Below, piece after piece: positions 7,330 through 13,680 of a stretch of 13,713 nucleotides of DNA; position 1 is the first letter of the stretch, and every line of letters begins with the position of its first letter. The notes below the pieces were generated by a model. It was given only the letters and a program-made list of their open reading frames with translations. It ran no database searches and was not told where the DNA came from. The DNA comes from Candidatus Zixiibacteriota bacterium (GTDB lineage Bacteria > Zixibacteria > MSB-5A5 > SM1-73): the NCBI GenBank assembly GCA_022866585.1, contig JALHUP010000186.1:1-13713 (forward strand), written 5' to 3'. Position numbers and translations under genes: made by a program.

Positions 7330-9345
7330 ATGCCCAAGCCTGATAAAAAAGTCATCGACCGGATTCAAGAATTAAAGGAACAAATAAGTTATCACAATTA
7401 CCTCTATTACGTCTTAGATAGTCCGGAGATTTCTGACGTCGAATACGACCGGCTCTTCGATGAGCTTTTGGAATTGGAGAAGAAATATCCGGAGCTTATC
7501 ACCCCTGACTCTCCTACCCAAAGGGTGGGTGCCACCCCGTTAGAAGAATTCAAAACGGTCAGGCACAGCCTTCCCATGTTGAGCCTGAACAAGTCCACCT
7601 CTGAACCTGAATTTCTGGACTTCCACCGCAGGGTTTTGGAGCTTTCTGGAGTGGAAGAGAAGAAAATCAAATATACCGTAGAGCCGAAATTTGATGGTTT
7701 AGCTATCGAGCTGGTTTACCGCAAAGGAATTTTTAGCATAGGATCAACCAGGGGTGATGGGGTAGTGGGAGAGGATGTAACTCAGAATTTAAAAACCATA
7801 AAGACCATCCCTCTTAAGCTTTTGGGAAAGACTCTGCCTGAGTTACTCGAGGTCAGAGGAGAGGTTATAATAAACAAGGATGACTTTGAGAAATTGAACA
7901 AACAAAGGGAGAAGATGGGGGAACCTTTGTTTGCCAATCCTCGAAATGCCGCCGCCGGATCGGTCAGACAGCTCGATCCTAAAATCACCAGCTCTCGACC
8001 ACTCAATATGTTTGTTTACGGCACAGGAAGAGTGGAAGGGAAAAGCCTCTCCAATCACTGGGATAGCATCCACTACTTGAAAGAGTTAGGTTTCAAGCTA
8101 AGCCAGTGGGTGGAGCTTTGTGATAATGTAGATCAGGTGAAAAGCTACTATGATAAGTTATTGAAGTTAAGAAGCGCCTTGCCTTATGAGATCGATGGAA
8201 TGGTGATCAAGGTGAACGAGTTTGTCCTTCAGGAAAAATTGGGCGAGCTATCCAGAAGTCCTCGCTGGGCAGTTGCCTGGAAATTCCCGGCACAACAGGA
8301 AAACACCAAAATAAAGGACATAATTGTCAGCGTGGGAAGAACCGGAGCTTTAACTCCTGTGGCAATTCTGGAACCGGTAAGAGTTGGAGGGGTGGAAGTA
8401 AGTCGAGCCACTTTGCATAATGAGGACGAGGTAAAGAAAAAAGATGTCCGAATTGGTGATACCGTGGTAATTCAAAGGGCTGGAGATGTGATCCCCGAAG
8501 TGGTTAGTGTGGTGTCGTCCAAGAGAACCGGCAAAGAAAGAAAGTTCCTCATGCCCGACAAATGTCCTGTTTGCGGATCCAAAGTAGAAAGACCAGAAGG
8601 AGAGGCGATTCATCGTTGCACCGGCATCGCCTGTCCCGCTCAGATCAAAGAAAATCTGGCGCACTTCGTCTCCAAGGGAGCTATGGACATGGATGGTTTG
8701 GGATATAAGTTTTTGGAACAGATGGTAGACAAAAAAATCATCCAGGACCAGGCAGATTTATATTTTCTGAAAAAAGAAGATATGATGAAGATGGACAGGA
8801 TGGGCGATAAACTGGCGGAAAATCTCCTCAATGCTATTGACAAAAGCCGAAATCCAAGTTTAATTAATTTGATATATGCTCTGGGCATAAGAAATGTGGG
8901 GTATCATCTGGCTGGGGTATTGGCGAAGAATTTTAAATCCATTGATAATTTAGCCAAGCAAACTGTGGATGACCTAACTCAAGTGTATGAGATTGGACCA
9001 ATAGTGGCACAAAGCATATATAACTTCTTTCACAACCCCAAAAATCTCAAAGTCCTGGAAAAACTAAAAAAAGGAGGGGTGAAATTCCCGGTTGAAAAAG
9101 CTAAAATAAAGGAGACTCCCCTTTCAGGCAAAACTTTCGTTCTGACTGGAGGACTGGATTCTTTCACCAGAGAAGAAGCTACAAAAATAATCGAGGAGAT
9201 GGGTGGAAGAATCTCCTCTTCAGTCAGTAAAAAGACTGACTTTGTGGTGGTGGGCAAGTACCCGGGATCGAAATATGATGATGCTCTGAGATTGGGAATA
9301 AAGACTATGAATGAAGAAGAGTTCAAGAAGATGACAGGGAAATAG
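7330..9345 (+). CDS. ligA: NAD-dependent DNA ligase LigA
   Basis: A 671-residue enzyme that seals nicks in duplex DNA during replication and repair using NAD+. All family domains are present at full length. The Ia region contains YHNYLYYVLDSPEISDVEYD (about 21-40). The nucleotidyltransferase core has the adenylated Lys at 120 in EPKFDG, then GDGVVGEDVT, and EIDGMVIKV near 287-295. After it come the OB fold, a Cys4 zinc finger (C412, C415, C430, C435), helix-hairpin-helix repeats (about 450-565) and a C-terminal BRCT domain from about 595. The ATG is used because an upstream in-frame CTG is followed by a stop codon; AAGGAG lies about 24 bp upstream, so the ribosome binding site is weak. A diverged copy of the last 38 or so codons lies downstream at 9965-10084. 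Confidence 0.98.
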   Translation: MPKPDKKVIDRIQELKEQISYHNYLYYVLDSPEISDVEYDRLFDELLELEKKYPELITPDSPTQRVGATPLEEFKTVRHSLPMLSLNKSTSEPEFLDFHRRVLELSGVEEKKIKYTVEPKFDGLAIELVYRKGIFSIGSTRGDGVVGEDVTQNLKTIKTIPLKLLGKTLPELLEVRGEVIINKDDFEKLNKQREKMGEPLFANPRNAAAGSVRQLDPKITSSRPLNMFVYGTGRVEGKSLSNHWDSIHYLKELGFKLSQWVELCDNVDQVKSYYDKLLKLRSALPYEIDGMVIKVNEFVLQEKLGELSRSPRWAVAWKFPAQQENTKIKDIIVSVGRTGALTPVAILEPVRVGGVEVSRATLHNEDEVKKKDVRIGDTVVIQRAGDVIPEVVSVVSSKRTGKERKFLMPDKCPVCGSKVERPEGEAIHRCTGIACPAQIKENLAHFVSKGAMDMDGLGYKFLEQMVDKKIIQDQADLYFLKKEDMMKMDRMGDKLAENLLNAIDKSRNPSLINLIYALGIRNVGYHLAGVLAKNFKSIDNLAKQTVDDLTQVYEIGPIVAQSIYNFFHNPKNLKVLEKLKKGGVKFPVEKAKIKETPLSGKTFVLTGGLDSFTREEATKIIEEMGGRISSSVSKKTDFVVVGKYPGSKYDDALRLGIKTMNEEEFKKMTGK

Positions 9346-9371
9346 GCGTCAGAACAGGGATTCTGACGCCT
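9344..9371 (+). repeat. perfect 11-bp hairpin overlapping the ligA stop codon
   Basis: AGGCGTCAGAA (9344-9354), loop CAGGGA, TTCTGACGCCT (9361-9371). The first arm includes the last two bases of the ligA TAG. It may terminate transcription or protect the mRNA 3' end, but no T-run follows (CGAGAAAAA), so it may instead be a dispersed palindromic repeat. Confidence 0.7.
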
Positions 9372-9410
9372 CGAGAAAAATTTGAAAAGGACATTAAGTA
9401 GGAGAGAAAA

Positions 9411-9665
9411 TTGAAACCCATACGTCTTTCGGGCCATGCTCGTTCACAATTACTTTTTCGAGGTGTAACAGAAGAAGAAATCAAGGAAACAATTCGTTCT
9501 GAATCTTGGTCACCAGCTGAATTAGGACGATTAGAATGCCGTAAGAATTTCCCTTTTGGTAAAGAATGGAATAAAAAAGTATATGCGACAAGACAAGTAC
9601 GTCCGATTTTCGTTGAGGAAGCGACCGAAATTGTAGTCGTTACTGTATACAGCTATTATTTCTAA
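9411..9665 (+). CDS. DUF4258 domain protein, candidate toxin
   Basis: An 84-residue protein covering the whole DUF4258 domain: LSGHARSQLLFRGVTEEEIK matches the family's conserved His-Ala-x-x-Arg start, and it ends in a beta-rich half (KKVYATRQVRPIFVEEATEI, then VVVTVYSYYF). Members are small, are often found with DUF2283 proteins, and have been proposed as RelE-like toxins; no activity is established here. Translation appears to start at TTG, with GGAG six bases upstream and no nearby ATG. The DUF2283 gene follows after 14 bp, so the two form an operon. Confidence 0.75.
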   Translation: MKPIRLSGHARSQLLFRGVTEEEIKETIRSESWSPAELGRLECRKNFPFGKEWNKKVYATRQVRPIFVEEATEIVVVTVYSYYF

Positions 9666-9679
9666 AAGGAGACGAGATT

Positions 9680-9895
9680 ATGAAAATCACTTATGATCCG
9701 GAAGTAGATGCTCTCTATATTCGTTTTCGGGAAACCACAGTTACAACTCAACACCTTGCTGAAGGATTAGCAGCGGACTATGACGCCGAAGGGCATCTGG
9801 CGGGAATTGAAATATTAGATGTGGTTAAACGTTTGGGCGATAAAGATATTTTTAAGCAGGTGATCTTAGAAGATATTGCCTTAGCACATCATTAA
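9680..9895 (+). CDS. DUF2283 domain protein, candidate antitoxin
   Basis: A 71-residue protein with the DUF2283 signature: MKITYDPEVDALYIRF at the N-terminus, then DYDAEGHLAGIEILDV, a compact beta-hairpin fold. The C-terminus (KDIFKQVILEDIALAHH) is family-variable. AAAGGAGACG precedes the ATG at good distance. It follows the DUF4258 gene by 14 bp, a pairing seen in many genomes and usually read as a type II toxin-antitoxin module with DUF2283 as antitoxin. That role is inferred from context. Confidence 0.78.
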   Translation: MKITYDPEVDALYIRFRETTVTTQHLAEGLAADYDAEGHLAGIEILDVVKRLGDKDIFKQVILEDIALAHH

Positions 9896-9910
9896 TTATT
9901 CCTTAGCTCG

Positions 9911-9933
9911 CCGTTGGTGTTCTTCACCAACGG
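9911..9933. repeat. short hairpin element, CCGTTGGTG type
   Basis: CCGTTGGTG, loop TTCTT, CACCAACGG: a perfect 9-bp stem 15 bp after the DUF2283 stop. This is the simple form of a family with another short copy at 11861 and loop-inserted long copies at 11284, 12778 and 13611. Confidence 0.8.
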
Positions 9934-9964
9934 GGAAATGGAACACCCGCTTGGAGCTGAGGAG

Positions 9965-10084
9965 AGGAACAAACCTAATTTTGTTGCTGTCCCCAAGGAC
10001 CCGGGATCGAAATATGATAATGCCTTGAAATTGGGAGTGAAGACTATAAATGAAGAGGAGTTCAAGAAGTTGATTGGGAGATGA
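9965..10084 (+). pseudogene. duplicated 3' end of ligA (BRCT tail fragment)
   Basis: The frame ending at TGA 10082-10084 reads NKPNFVAVPKDPGSKYDNAL then KLGVKTINEEEFKKLIGR. It matches the LigA C-terminus (KTDFVVVGKYPGSKYDDAL, then RLGIKTMNEEEFKKMTGK) residue for residue in length. By eye, 69 of the last 81 coding bases agree, including an unbroken 18-base run from CCGGGATCG. An in-frame ATG at 9938 would give a 48-residue peptide, but no ribosome binding site is evident, so I treat it as a fossil. The DUF4258/DUF2283 pair lies between it and intact ligA. Confidence 0.85.
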
Positions 10085-10087
10085 AGA

Positions 10088-10144
10088 CCTCACCCCCTAT
10101 CTCCCCCTCTCCACAAATGTGGAGAGGGGGACAAAGGGGAGAGG
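10088..10144. repeat. CCCCCTCTCC palindromic element, complete copy
   Basis: A 13-bp perfect stem CCCCCTCTCCACA (10103-10115) / TGTGGAGAGGGGG (10118-10130) sits inside weaker outer arms (CCTCACCCCC and GGGGAGAGG). Related copies are at 11895-11987 and at the window end from 13681. Confidence 0.8.
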
Positions 10145-10158
10145 TAAGTACAGGATGT

Positions 10159-10177
10159 CAGGAGCGCAGGGCTCCTG
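10159..10177. repeat. small hairpin CAGGAGC/GCTCCTG
   Basis: A perfect 7-bp stem with loop GCAGG, 50 bp upstream of the membrane-anchored protein gene. It could be another dispersed palindrome or a weak attenuator; only one copy is visible here. Confidence 0.55.
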
Positions 10178-10226
10178 CCCCACGTAATGAGTAAGTCAAA
10201 AAAATTGTGGATAAAAAGGAAGTACT

Positions 10227-11237
10227 ATGGAACTCGCTAAATTGATAATTGAAGTTATTGGGTTATTAGCTTGGCCCTTCACTATACTCGTTATAGTTTT
10301 GATCTTCAAGCGAGAGATAGTCCAACTTCTTCGTCATATCAAAGAAGCAAAGTTTCCTGGTGGGTCAATCACTCTCGAACTGAACAAATTGGGGCAGGCT
10401 ATAGAACGAACACCTGAAATTGAGAAGCAGAGTATGACTCCTCAAAGTATTGATTCCACACAAGAGCTTCTTCGTTCTGGCAACAGTACACTTGCCATAG
10501 CGAACCTACGTATCGAGATTGATCGAGAAATTCTTCGGCTTATGAGACCGTCTCACAATCTTCAAGTAGTTCGAAGCTGGTCAATTTCACGAAAGATTTC
10601 AGCTCTCGTAGATAAGGGATTGCTCTCACATGACATTGCCGAGCGGGTCTCGGAGTACTCCAAAATAGCTAATAAGTTGATTCATGGTTTGGAGCTTTCT
10701 GCGGATGAGGTGAATCGTGCCATTTCGATAGGCACAAATCTTCTAAATTATCTTCACTACCGCTCCAATGTCGAGAATCTTGTGTTCGACTTCGAAGGAC
10801 ACGGACTTTGGCATATGTGGCGCAAAGATGACAAGGTTTCAAAGAAATATTATTTCTGGTCGGCAATAGCTGCAACCCTTCCAGAATTTGAACATAGTTA
10901 TGAAGTCTATAAAGAAGCAGTCGAAAAATACCTCTCAAAGGAGCATCGGGATTCGGTTGGTGGCAAAATCCAACACGATCTTTATGTAGTCTCTCTTGAA
11001 GAATTCATCGACATCCTAAGATTCAGGCGAGACGAAATCATCAGAGTTCTTCGAGGAAACTGGTGGGAAGACAATGAATGGCAATGGCCAAAAAGCTGGG
11101 GTGAGCTTGGTTGGAATGGACCTGTTTTTCGTGGCAGTGCAAATGATGCAGAGGATGAACTCCTGCGTATTAACGTTGCTATTAAGCGCTATGAACTTTT
11201 GAAACAAACGGAGGTTAAAAACATACTAAAGCCTTAA
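10227..11237 (+). CDS. membrane-anchored helical protein, DUF4145/HEPN-like middle region
   Basis: A 336-residue protein with no firm family. Residues 8-28 form one N-terminal transmembrane helix, followed by basic KREIVQLLRHIKEAKFPGGS, which suggests a cytoplasmic body on a membrane anchor. A linker (60-80) leads to a helical region at about 82-178. Its SEYSKIANKLIHGLELSADE resembles the conserved end of DUF4145-like helical domains, where an Asn/His pair precedes an acidic helix; these are structurally close to HEPN domains. The classic HEPN Rx4-6H ribonuclease motif is not present. The C-terminal part has a Trp-rich stretch (NWWEDNEWQWPKSWGELGW, 278-296) that I do not recognise. GGAAG lies eight bases before the ATG. 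It stands alone among toxin-antitoxin genes, so a sensing or defence role is possible but unproven. Confidence 0.7.
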   Translation: MELAKLIIEVIGLLAWPFTILVIVLIFKREIVQLLRHIKEAKFPGGSITLELNKLGQAIERTPEIEKQSMTPQSIDSTQELLRSGNSTLAIANLRIEIDREILRLMRPSHNLQVVRSWSISRKISALVDKGLLSHDIAERVSEYSKIANKLIHGLELSADEVNRAISIGTNLLNYLHYRSNVENLVFDFEGHGLWHMWRKDDKVSKKYYFWSAIAATLPEFEHSYEVYKEAVEKYLSKEHRDSVGGKIQHDLYVVSLEEFIDILRFRRDEIIRVLRGNWWEDNEWQWPKSWGELGWNGPVFRGSANDAEDELLRINVAIKRYELLKQTEVKNILKP

Positions 11238-11283
11238 ATCATCCGTAGCCACAACTTCATTTAACCGGGGTAAGCACTTTGCT

Positions 11284-11349
11284 CCCCGTTGGTGTTCTTT
11301 CCTTCGACAGGCTCAGGACGGTGAGCAAAGTCGAACCGCACCAACGGGG
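11284..11349. repeat. long nested hairpin element, copy 1
   Basis: The outer stem CCCCGTTGGTG (11284-11294) / CACCAACGGGG (11339-11349) encloses an insert of about 39 nt with its own stem, TTCGAC/GTCGAA outside GCTCA/TGAGC. The outer stem is the same sequence as the short hairpins at 9911 and 11861, so the long form looks like one palindrome placed in the loop of another. Confidence 0.82.
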
Positions 11350-11415
11350 AACCAATGGTAGGTGAAAAAAACCGCCTGAAGTAAGAGATATTACTTTAAA
11401 GGAGATACAGCTACG

Positions 11416-11676
11416 ATGATATCCGAAAAAGACAAGAACATAATATTGGCTTACGCAAAAAAGTATAAGCTGGAAAAAGTTATACTTTTCGGCTCATCCA
11501 AAGAAAGGATGGATGCAAAAGATATAGGCGTGAGAGGTATAGCCCATAACTTATTTTTTGATTTCTGTTGGGAGTTATATAGAGATTTATCTAAACCTGT
11601 GGATGTTATTGACCTAAGTAAAGATTGCTTATTTGACAAACTGATAGAAAAAGAAGGGGTGGTGTTATATGGCTAA
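11416..11676 (+). pseudogene. MNT nucleotidyltransferase antitoxin, copy 1, active site damaged
   Basis: An 86-residue minimal nucleotidyltransferase of the DNA polymerase beta superfamily, in frame from start to stop and nearly identical to the copy at 12910. The Gly-Ser of the active site is intact (LFGSSKERMDAKD), but a 6-bp deletion near 11521-11530 turns KDIDIGV into KDIGV and removes the second Asp of the DxD metal-binding motif. AAAGGAGATACAG precedes the ATG. The protein may still be made, but should not transfer nucleotides. Its toxin partner overlaps by 8 bp and is truncated. I label the gene degenerate on the basis of the lost residue, not a broken frame. Confidence 0.75.
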
Positions 11677-11890
11677 TATAAAAGAAAAAGTTCAGGCGAA
11701 GATGGAAAATATTACAAAGGTTTCAAACGAATTAGAAAAGGTAAAAAACAGACCTAACAAAGAACTCGTAGTTCTTGTAAGAATAGGAGCATATCTTCAA
11801 AATATCTATACCGGGATGGAAAACATCTTGAAGCAATTGTTATCGCACAAAAACTCGCTCCCCGTTGGTGTTCTTTACCAACGGGAATGA
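11669..11890 (+). pseudogene. HEPN toxin, copy 1, truncated
   Basis: The first 62 or so residues (MANIKEKVQAKMENITKV... to SHKN) match the intact HEPN protein at 13169. The frame then runs into a short CCGTTGGTG hairpin element and ends with unrelated residues (SLPVGVLYQRE) at a TGA in or beside that element. The second half, with the RX4HXY ribonuclease motif, is missing. The remaining N-terminal helices might still bind the antitoxin. The missing 3' end is not found downstream, so it was deleted or replaced and not just interrupted. Confidence 0.85.
11861..11885. repeat. short hairpin element inside the truncated HEPN gene
   Basis: CCCGTTGGT, loop GTTCTTT, ACCAACGGG: a perfect 9-bp stem of the same family as 9911-9933. 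It marks the exact end of homology between the two HEPN copies. Confidence 0.82.
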
Positions 11891-11894
11891 AAAA

Positions 11895-11987
11895 CCTCTC
11901 CTCCTCTGTCCCCCTCTCCATCAAATGGAGAGTGGGAGATCGAAGATCCATAGGATCGAAGATGGGTAGGACAGGGGGTGAGGAAGG
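11895..11987. repeat. CCCCCTCTCC palindromic element with internal 16-bp tandem repeat
   Basis: The CTCTCCAT/ATGGAGAG core (11914-11932) and outer arms CCTCTGTCCCCC / GGACAGGGGGTGAGG match the element at 10088. One arm is split by two 16-bp direct repeats that start GATCGAAGAT (11938-11953 and 11954-11969). The 115 bp from here to the next gene hold no further feature I can recognise. Confidence 0.72.
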
Positions 11988-12101
11988 GCTTTAATTATGC
12001 CTGGTGAACCGAAGGAAGCAAAATCAGTGTAGGAAGACGAGAGTTGAAACAAAGCAAAATCGTAAGTTCGGAAATTATCAAATGAGGTTAAGGAGGGTTT
12101 T

Positions 12102-12587
12102 ATGAAGAAACGTGTATACATCGAAACAACCATACCAAGTTTTTATTATGAGGTTCGGGATGAGCCAGAGATAGTAGCAAGGCGACAATGGACTAAAGAT
12201 TGGTGGGACAAACAGAGACATCATTATGAACTTGTTACCAGCTTAGCTGTTGTCGAGGAGCTTGAAAAAGGTGATTATCCCATGAAAAGGAAGACTTTGT
12301 CCTTAATCTCAGACGTTCCAATTCTTCCGGCTGATGAAGCTATTGGTGAAATTGTTGAAGCTTATATTGTTCGAGGGGTGATGCCAAAAGATCCGGCTGG
12401 GGATGCGCTACATCTGGCAATGGCTTCATTCCACCGTTGCGATTTTTTACTAACATGGAATTGTCAACATCTGGCTAATGCTAATAAATTTGATCATATC
12501 CGGAGGGTAAATACACTATTAGGATTATTCATTCCTATTCTAACCACCCCATTTGAACTATTAGTTTGGGAGGAGGACAAAAAATGA
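12102..12587 (+). CDS. PIN-domain ribonuclease, VapC-like toxin
   Basis: A 161-residue PIN-like protein, a family of magnesium-dependent ribonucleases that often act as toxins. Recognisable blocks are VYIETTIPSFYY (4-16, with Glu8 where most PIN proteins have Asp), TSLAVVEELEKGD (46-58, Glu52/53), GDALHLAMASFHRCDFLLTW (100-119, with Asp101 as third acidic residue) and NCQHLANANKF. The last acidic position appears to be Asn120. AAGGAGGG sits six bases before the ATG. The small downstream gene overlaps by ATGA, so the two are translationally coupled with toxin first, opposite to usual vapBC order. Targets are unknown. Confidence 0.82.
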   Translation: MKKRVYIETTIPSFYYEVRDEPEIVARRQWTKDWWDKQRHHYELVTSLAVVEELEKGDYPMKRKTLSLISDVPILPADEAIGEIVEAYIVRGVMPKDPAGDALHLAMASFHRCDFLLTWNCQHLANANKFDHIRRVNTLLGLFIPILTTPFELLVWEEDKK

Positions 12588-12748
12588 GAAAGGATCCGAT
12601 TATTGACCGAATAAGAGCAGTGCGTCATCAGATCTCAGCAGAATATAATCACGATCCCAAAAAACTTCTTGCACATTATCGACGGATGGAAAAAAGATAT
12701 AAAGGTCGGATGCTTAAGGAAAAAGCTGTGAAAAGCAATGTCGGTTAA
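12584..12748 (+). CDS. small partner of the PIN protein, candidate antitoxin
   Basis: A 54-residue basic, helical protein (MRKDPIIDRIRAVRHQISAE, then YNHDPKKLLAHYRRMEKRYK). I chose the ATG at 12584 because it overlaps the upstream stop as ATGA and follows GGAGGAGG at suitable distance; an upstream in-frame ATG at 12566 lies inside the PIN gene without such a signal. It does not resemble AbrB, RHH or Phd DNA-binding antitoxins. Similar small proteins are commonly found directly after PIN genes, so an antitoxin role is the simplest inference. Confidence 0.72.
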   Translation: MRKDPIIDRIRAVRHQISAEYNHDPKKLLAHYRRMEKRYKGRMLKEKAVKSNVG

Positions 12749-12777
12749 CACCGGTTTACGACGCTATCGCTCCTGCT

Positions 12778-12843
12778 CCCCGTTGGTGTTCTTTCCTTCG
12801 ACGGGCTCAGGACGGTGAGCAAAGTCGAACCGCACCAACGGGG
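12778..12843. repeat. long nested hairpin element, copy 2
   Basis: Same structure as 11284-11349, with one substitution seen in the insert (GACGGGCTC for GACAGGCTC). It lies just upstream of the intact MNT-HEPN operon. Confidence 0.82.
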
Positions 12844-12909
12844 AACCAATGGTAGGTGAAAAAAACCGCCTGAAGTAAGAGATATTACTTTAAAGGAGAT
12901 ACAGATAAA

Positions 12910-13176
12910 ATGATATCCGAAAAAGACAAGAACATAATATTGGCTTACGCAAAAAAGTATAAGCTGGAAAAAGTTATCCTTTTCGGCTCATCCAAAGAAA
13001 GGATGGATGCAAAAGATATAGATATAGGTGTGAGAGGTATAGCTCCTAACTTATTTTTTGATTTCTGTTGGGAGTTATATAGAGATTTATCTAAACCTGT
13101 GGATGTTATTGACCTAAGCCAAGATTGCTTATTTAACAGACTAATAGAAAAAGAAGGTAGGGTGTTATATGGCTAA
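12910..13176 (+). CDS. MNT-domain nucleotidyltransferase antitoxin (MntA-like)
   Basis: An 88-residue minimal nucleotidyltransferase. Motifs are complete: FGSS (Gly26-Ser27), then KDIDIGV with Asp36 and Asp38, and a third acidic position in VDVIDL (Asp65). The Gly-Ser to DxD spacing is eight residues, slightly shorter than in many members. In characterised MNT-HEPN pairs the antitoxin neutralises the toxin by adding AMP to the Tyr of its RX4HXY motif; that is the likely role here. AAAGGAGATACAG precedes the ATG. The toxin gene overlaps the end by 8 bp, which points to coupled translation. Confidence 0.88.
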   Translation: MISEKDKNIILAYAKKYKLEKVILFGSSKERMDAKDIDIGVRGIAPNLFFDFCWELYRDLSKPVDVIDLSQDCLFNRLIEKEGRVLYG

Positions 13177-13600
13177 TATAAAAGAAAAAGTCCAGGCGGA
13201 GATGGAAAATATTACAAAGGTTTTAATTGAATTAGAAAGGGTGAAAGATAGACCCAACAAAGAACTTGTAGTTCTTGTCGGAATAGGAGCATATCTTCAA
13301 AATATCTATACAGGGATGGAAAGCATTTTGAAACAATTATTATTGCATAAGAACCTATCCATACCCGACACCCCCACATGGCACAAGGATTTATTGGATT
13401 TGGCGGTTGAACACCATTTCATAACGAAGAAAACCGCCGACAGAATAGGCAAGTATCTATTTTTTCGTCACTTCTTCATGCATGCTTACGGTTTTCTTAT
13501 AGATGAAGACAAATTGAAGCCTCTGATGGATAACATCTCTGAGATTTGTTTGGAGTTTAAGAGAGAAATAGATAAGTATCTCTCAAAGATTGCAGAATGA
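13169..13600 (+). CDS. HEPN-domain ribonuclease toxin (HepT-like)
   Basis: A 143-residue all-helical protein with a clear catalytic motif RHFFMHAY, that is RX4HXY with Arg100, His105 and Tyr107. It is preceded by the family-typical blocks GIGAYLQNIYTGMESILKQL and LAVEHHFITKKTADRIGKYL. HEPN toxins of this type act as dimers that cut RNA, and Tyr107 is the expected site of nucleotide addition by the MNT partner. The start ATG lies within the last codons of the MNT gene (ATGGCTAA). A degraded copy is present at 11669. Confidence 0.9.
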   Translation: MANIKEKVQAEMENITKVLIELERVKDRPNKELVVLVGIGAYLQNIYTGMESILKQLLLHKNLSIPDTPTWHKDLLDLAVEHHFITKKTADRIGKYLFFRHFFMHAYGFLIDEDKLKPLMDNISEICLEFKREIDKYLSKIAE

Positions 13601-13610
13601 ACTCTTGCTT

Positions 13611-13674
13611 CCCATTGGTGTTCTTTCCTTCGACAGGCTCAGGACGGTGAGCAAAGTCGAACCGCACCAACGGG
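13611..13674. repeat. long nested hairpin element, copy 3
   Basis: CCCATTGGTG ... CACCAACGGG with the same insert as copies 1 and 2; one base change in the left arm breaks a stem pair. It lies 10 bp after the HEPN stop, so the MNT-HEPN operon is bracketed by two direct copies. Confidence 0.8.
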
Positions 13675-13680
13675 AAAACC

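Larger units (their letters stand above)
11281..11854 (+). repeat. long direct repeat, copy 1 (hairpin plus decayed MNT-HEPN)
   Basis: From GCTCCCCGTTGG onward this segment is nearly identical to 12775-13354: hairpin, 66-bp leader, the whole MNT gene and the first 60 or so codons of the HEPN gene. The two copies differ by scattered substitutions and a 6-bp deletion here. Similarity stops at a short hairpin element (11861). Confidence 0.9.
12775..13354 (+). repeat. long direct repeat, copy 2 (hairpin plus intact MNT-HEPN start)
   Basis: Nearly identical to 11281-11854 but six bases longer, because it keeps the two codons deleted in the other copy. The PIN module lies between the copies, about 1.5 kb apart start to start. 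Confidence 0.9.

Noticed and set aside
11284..13674. Hairpin elements as ends of a classical insertion sequence
   Set aside because: No transposase frame lies between any two copies, copies are in direct order, and each is itself palindromic.
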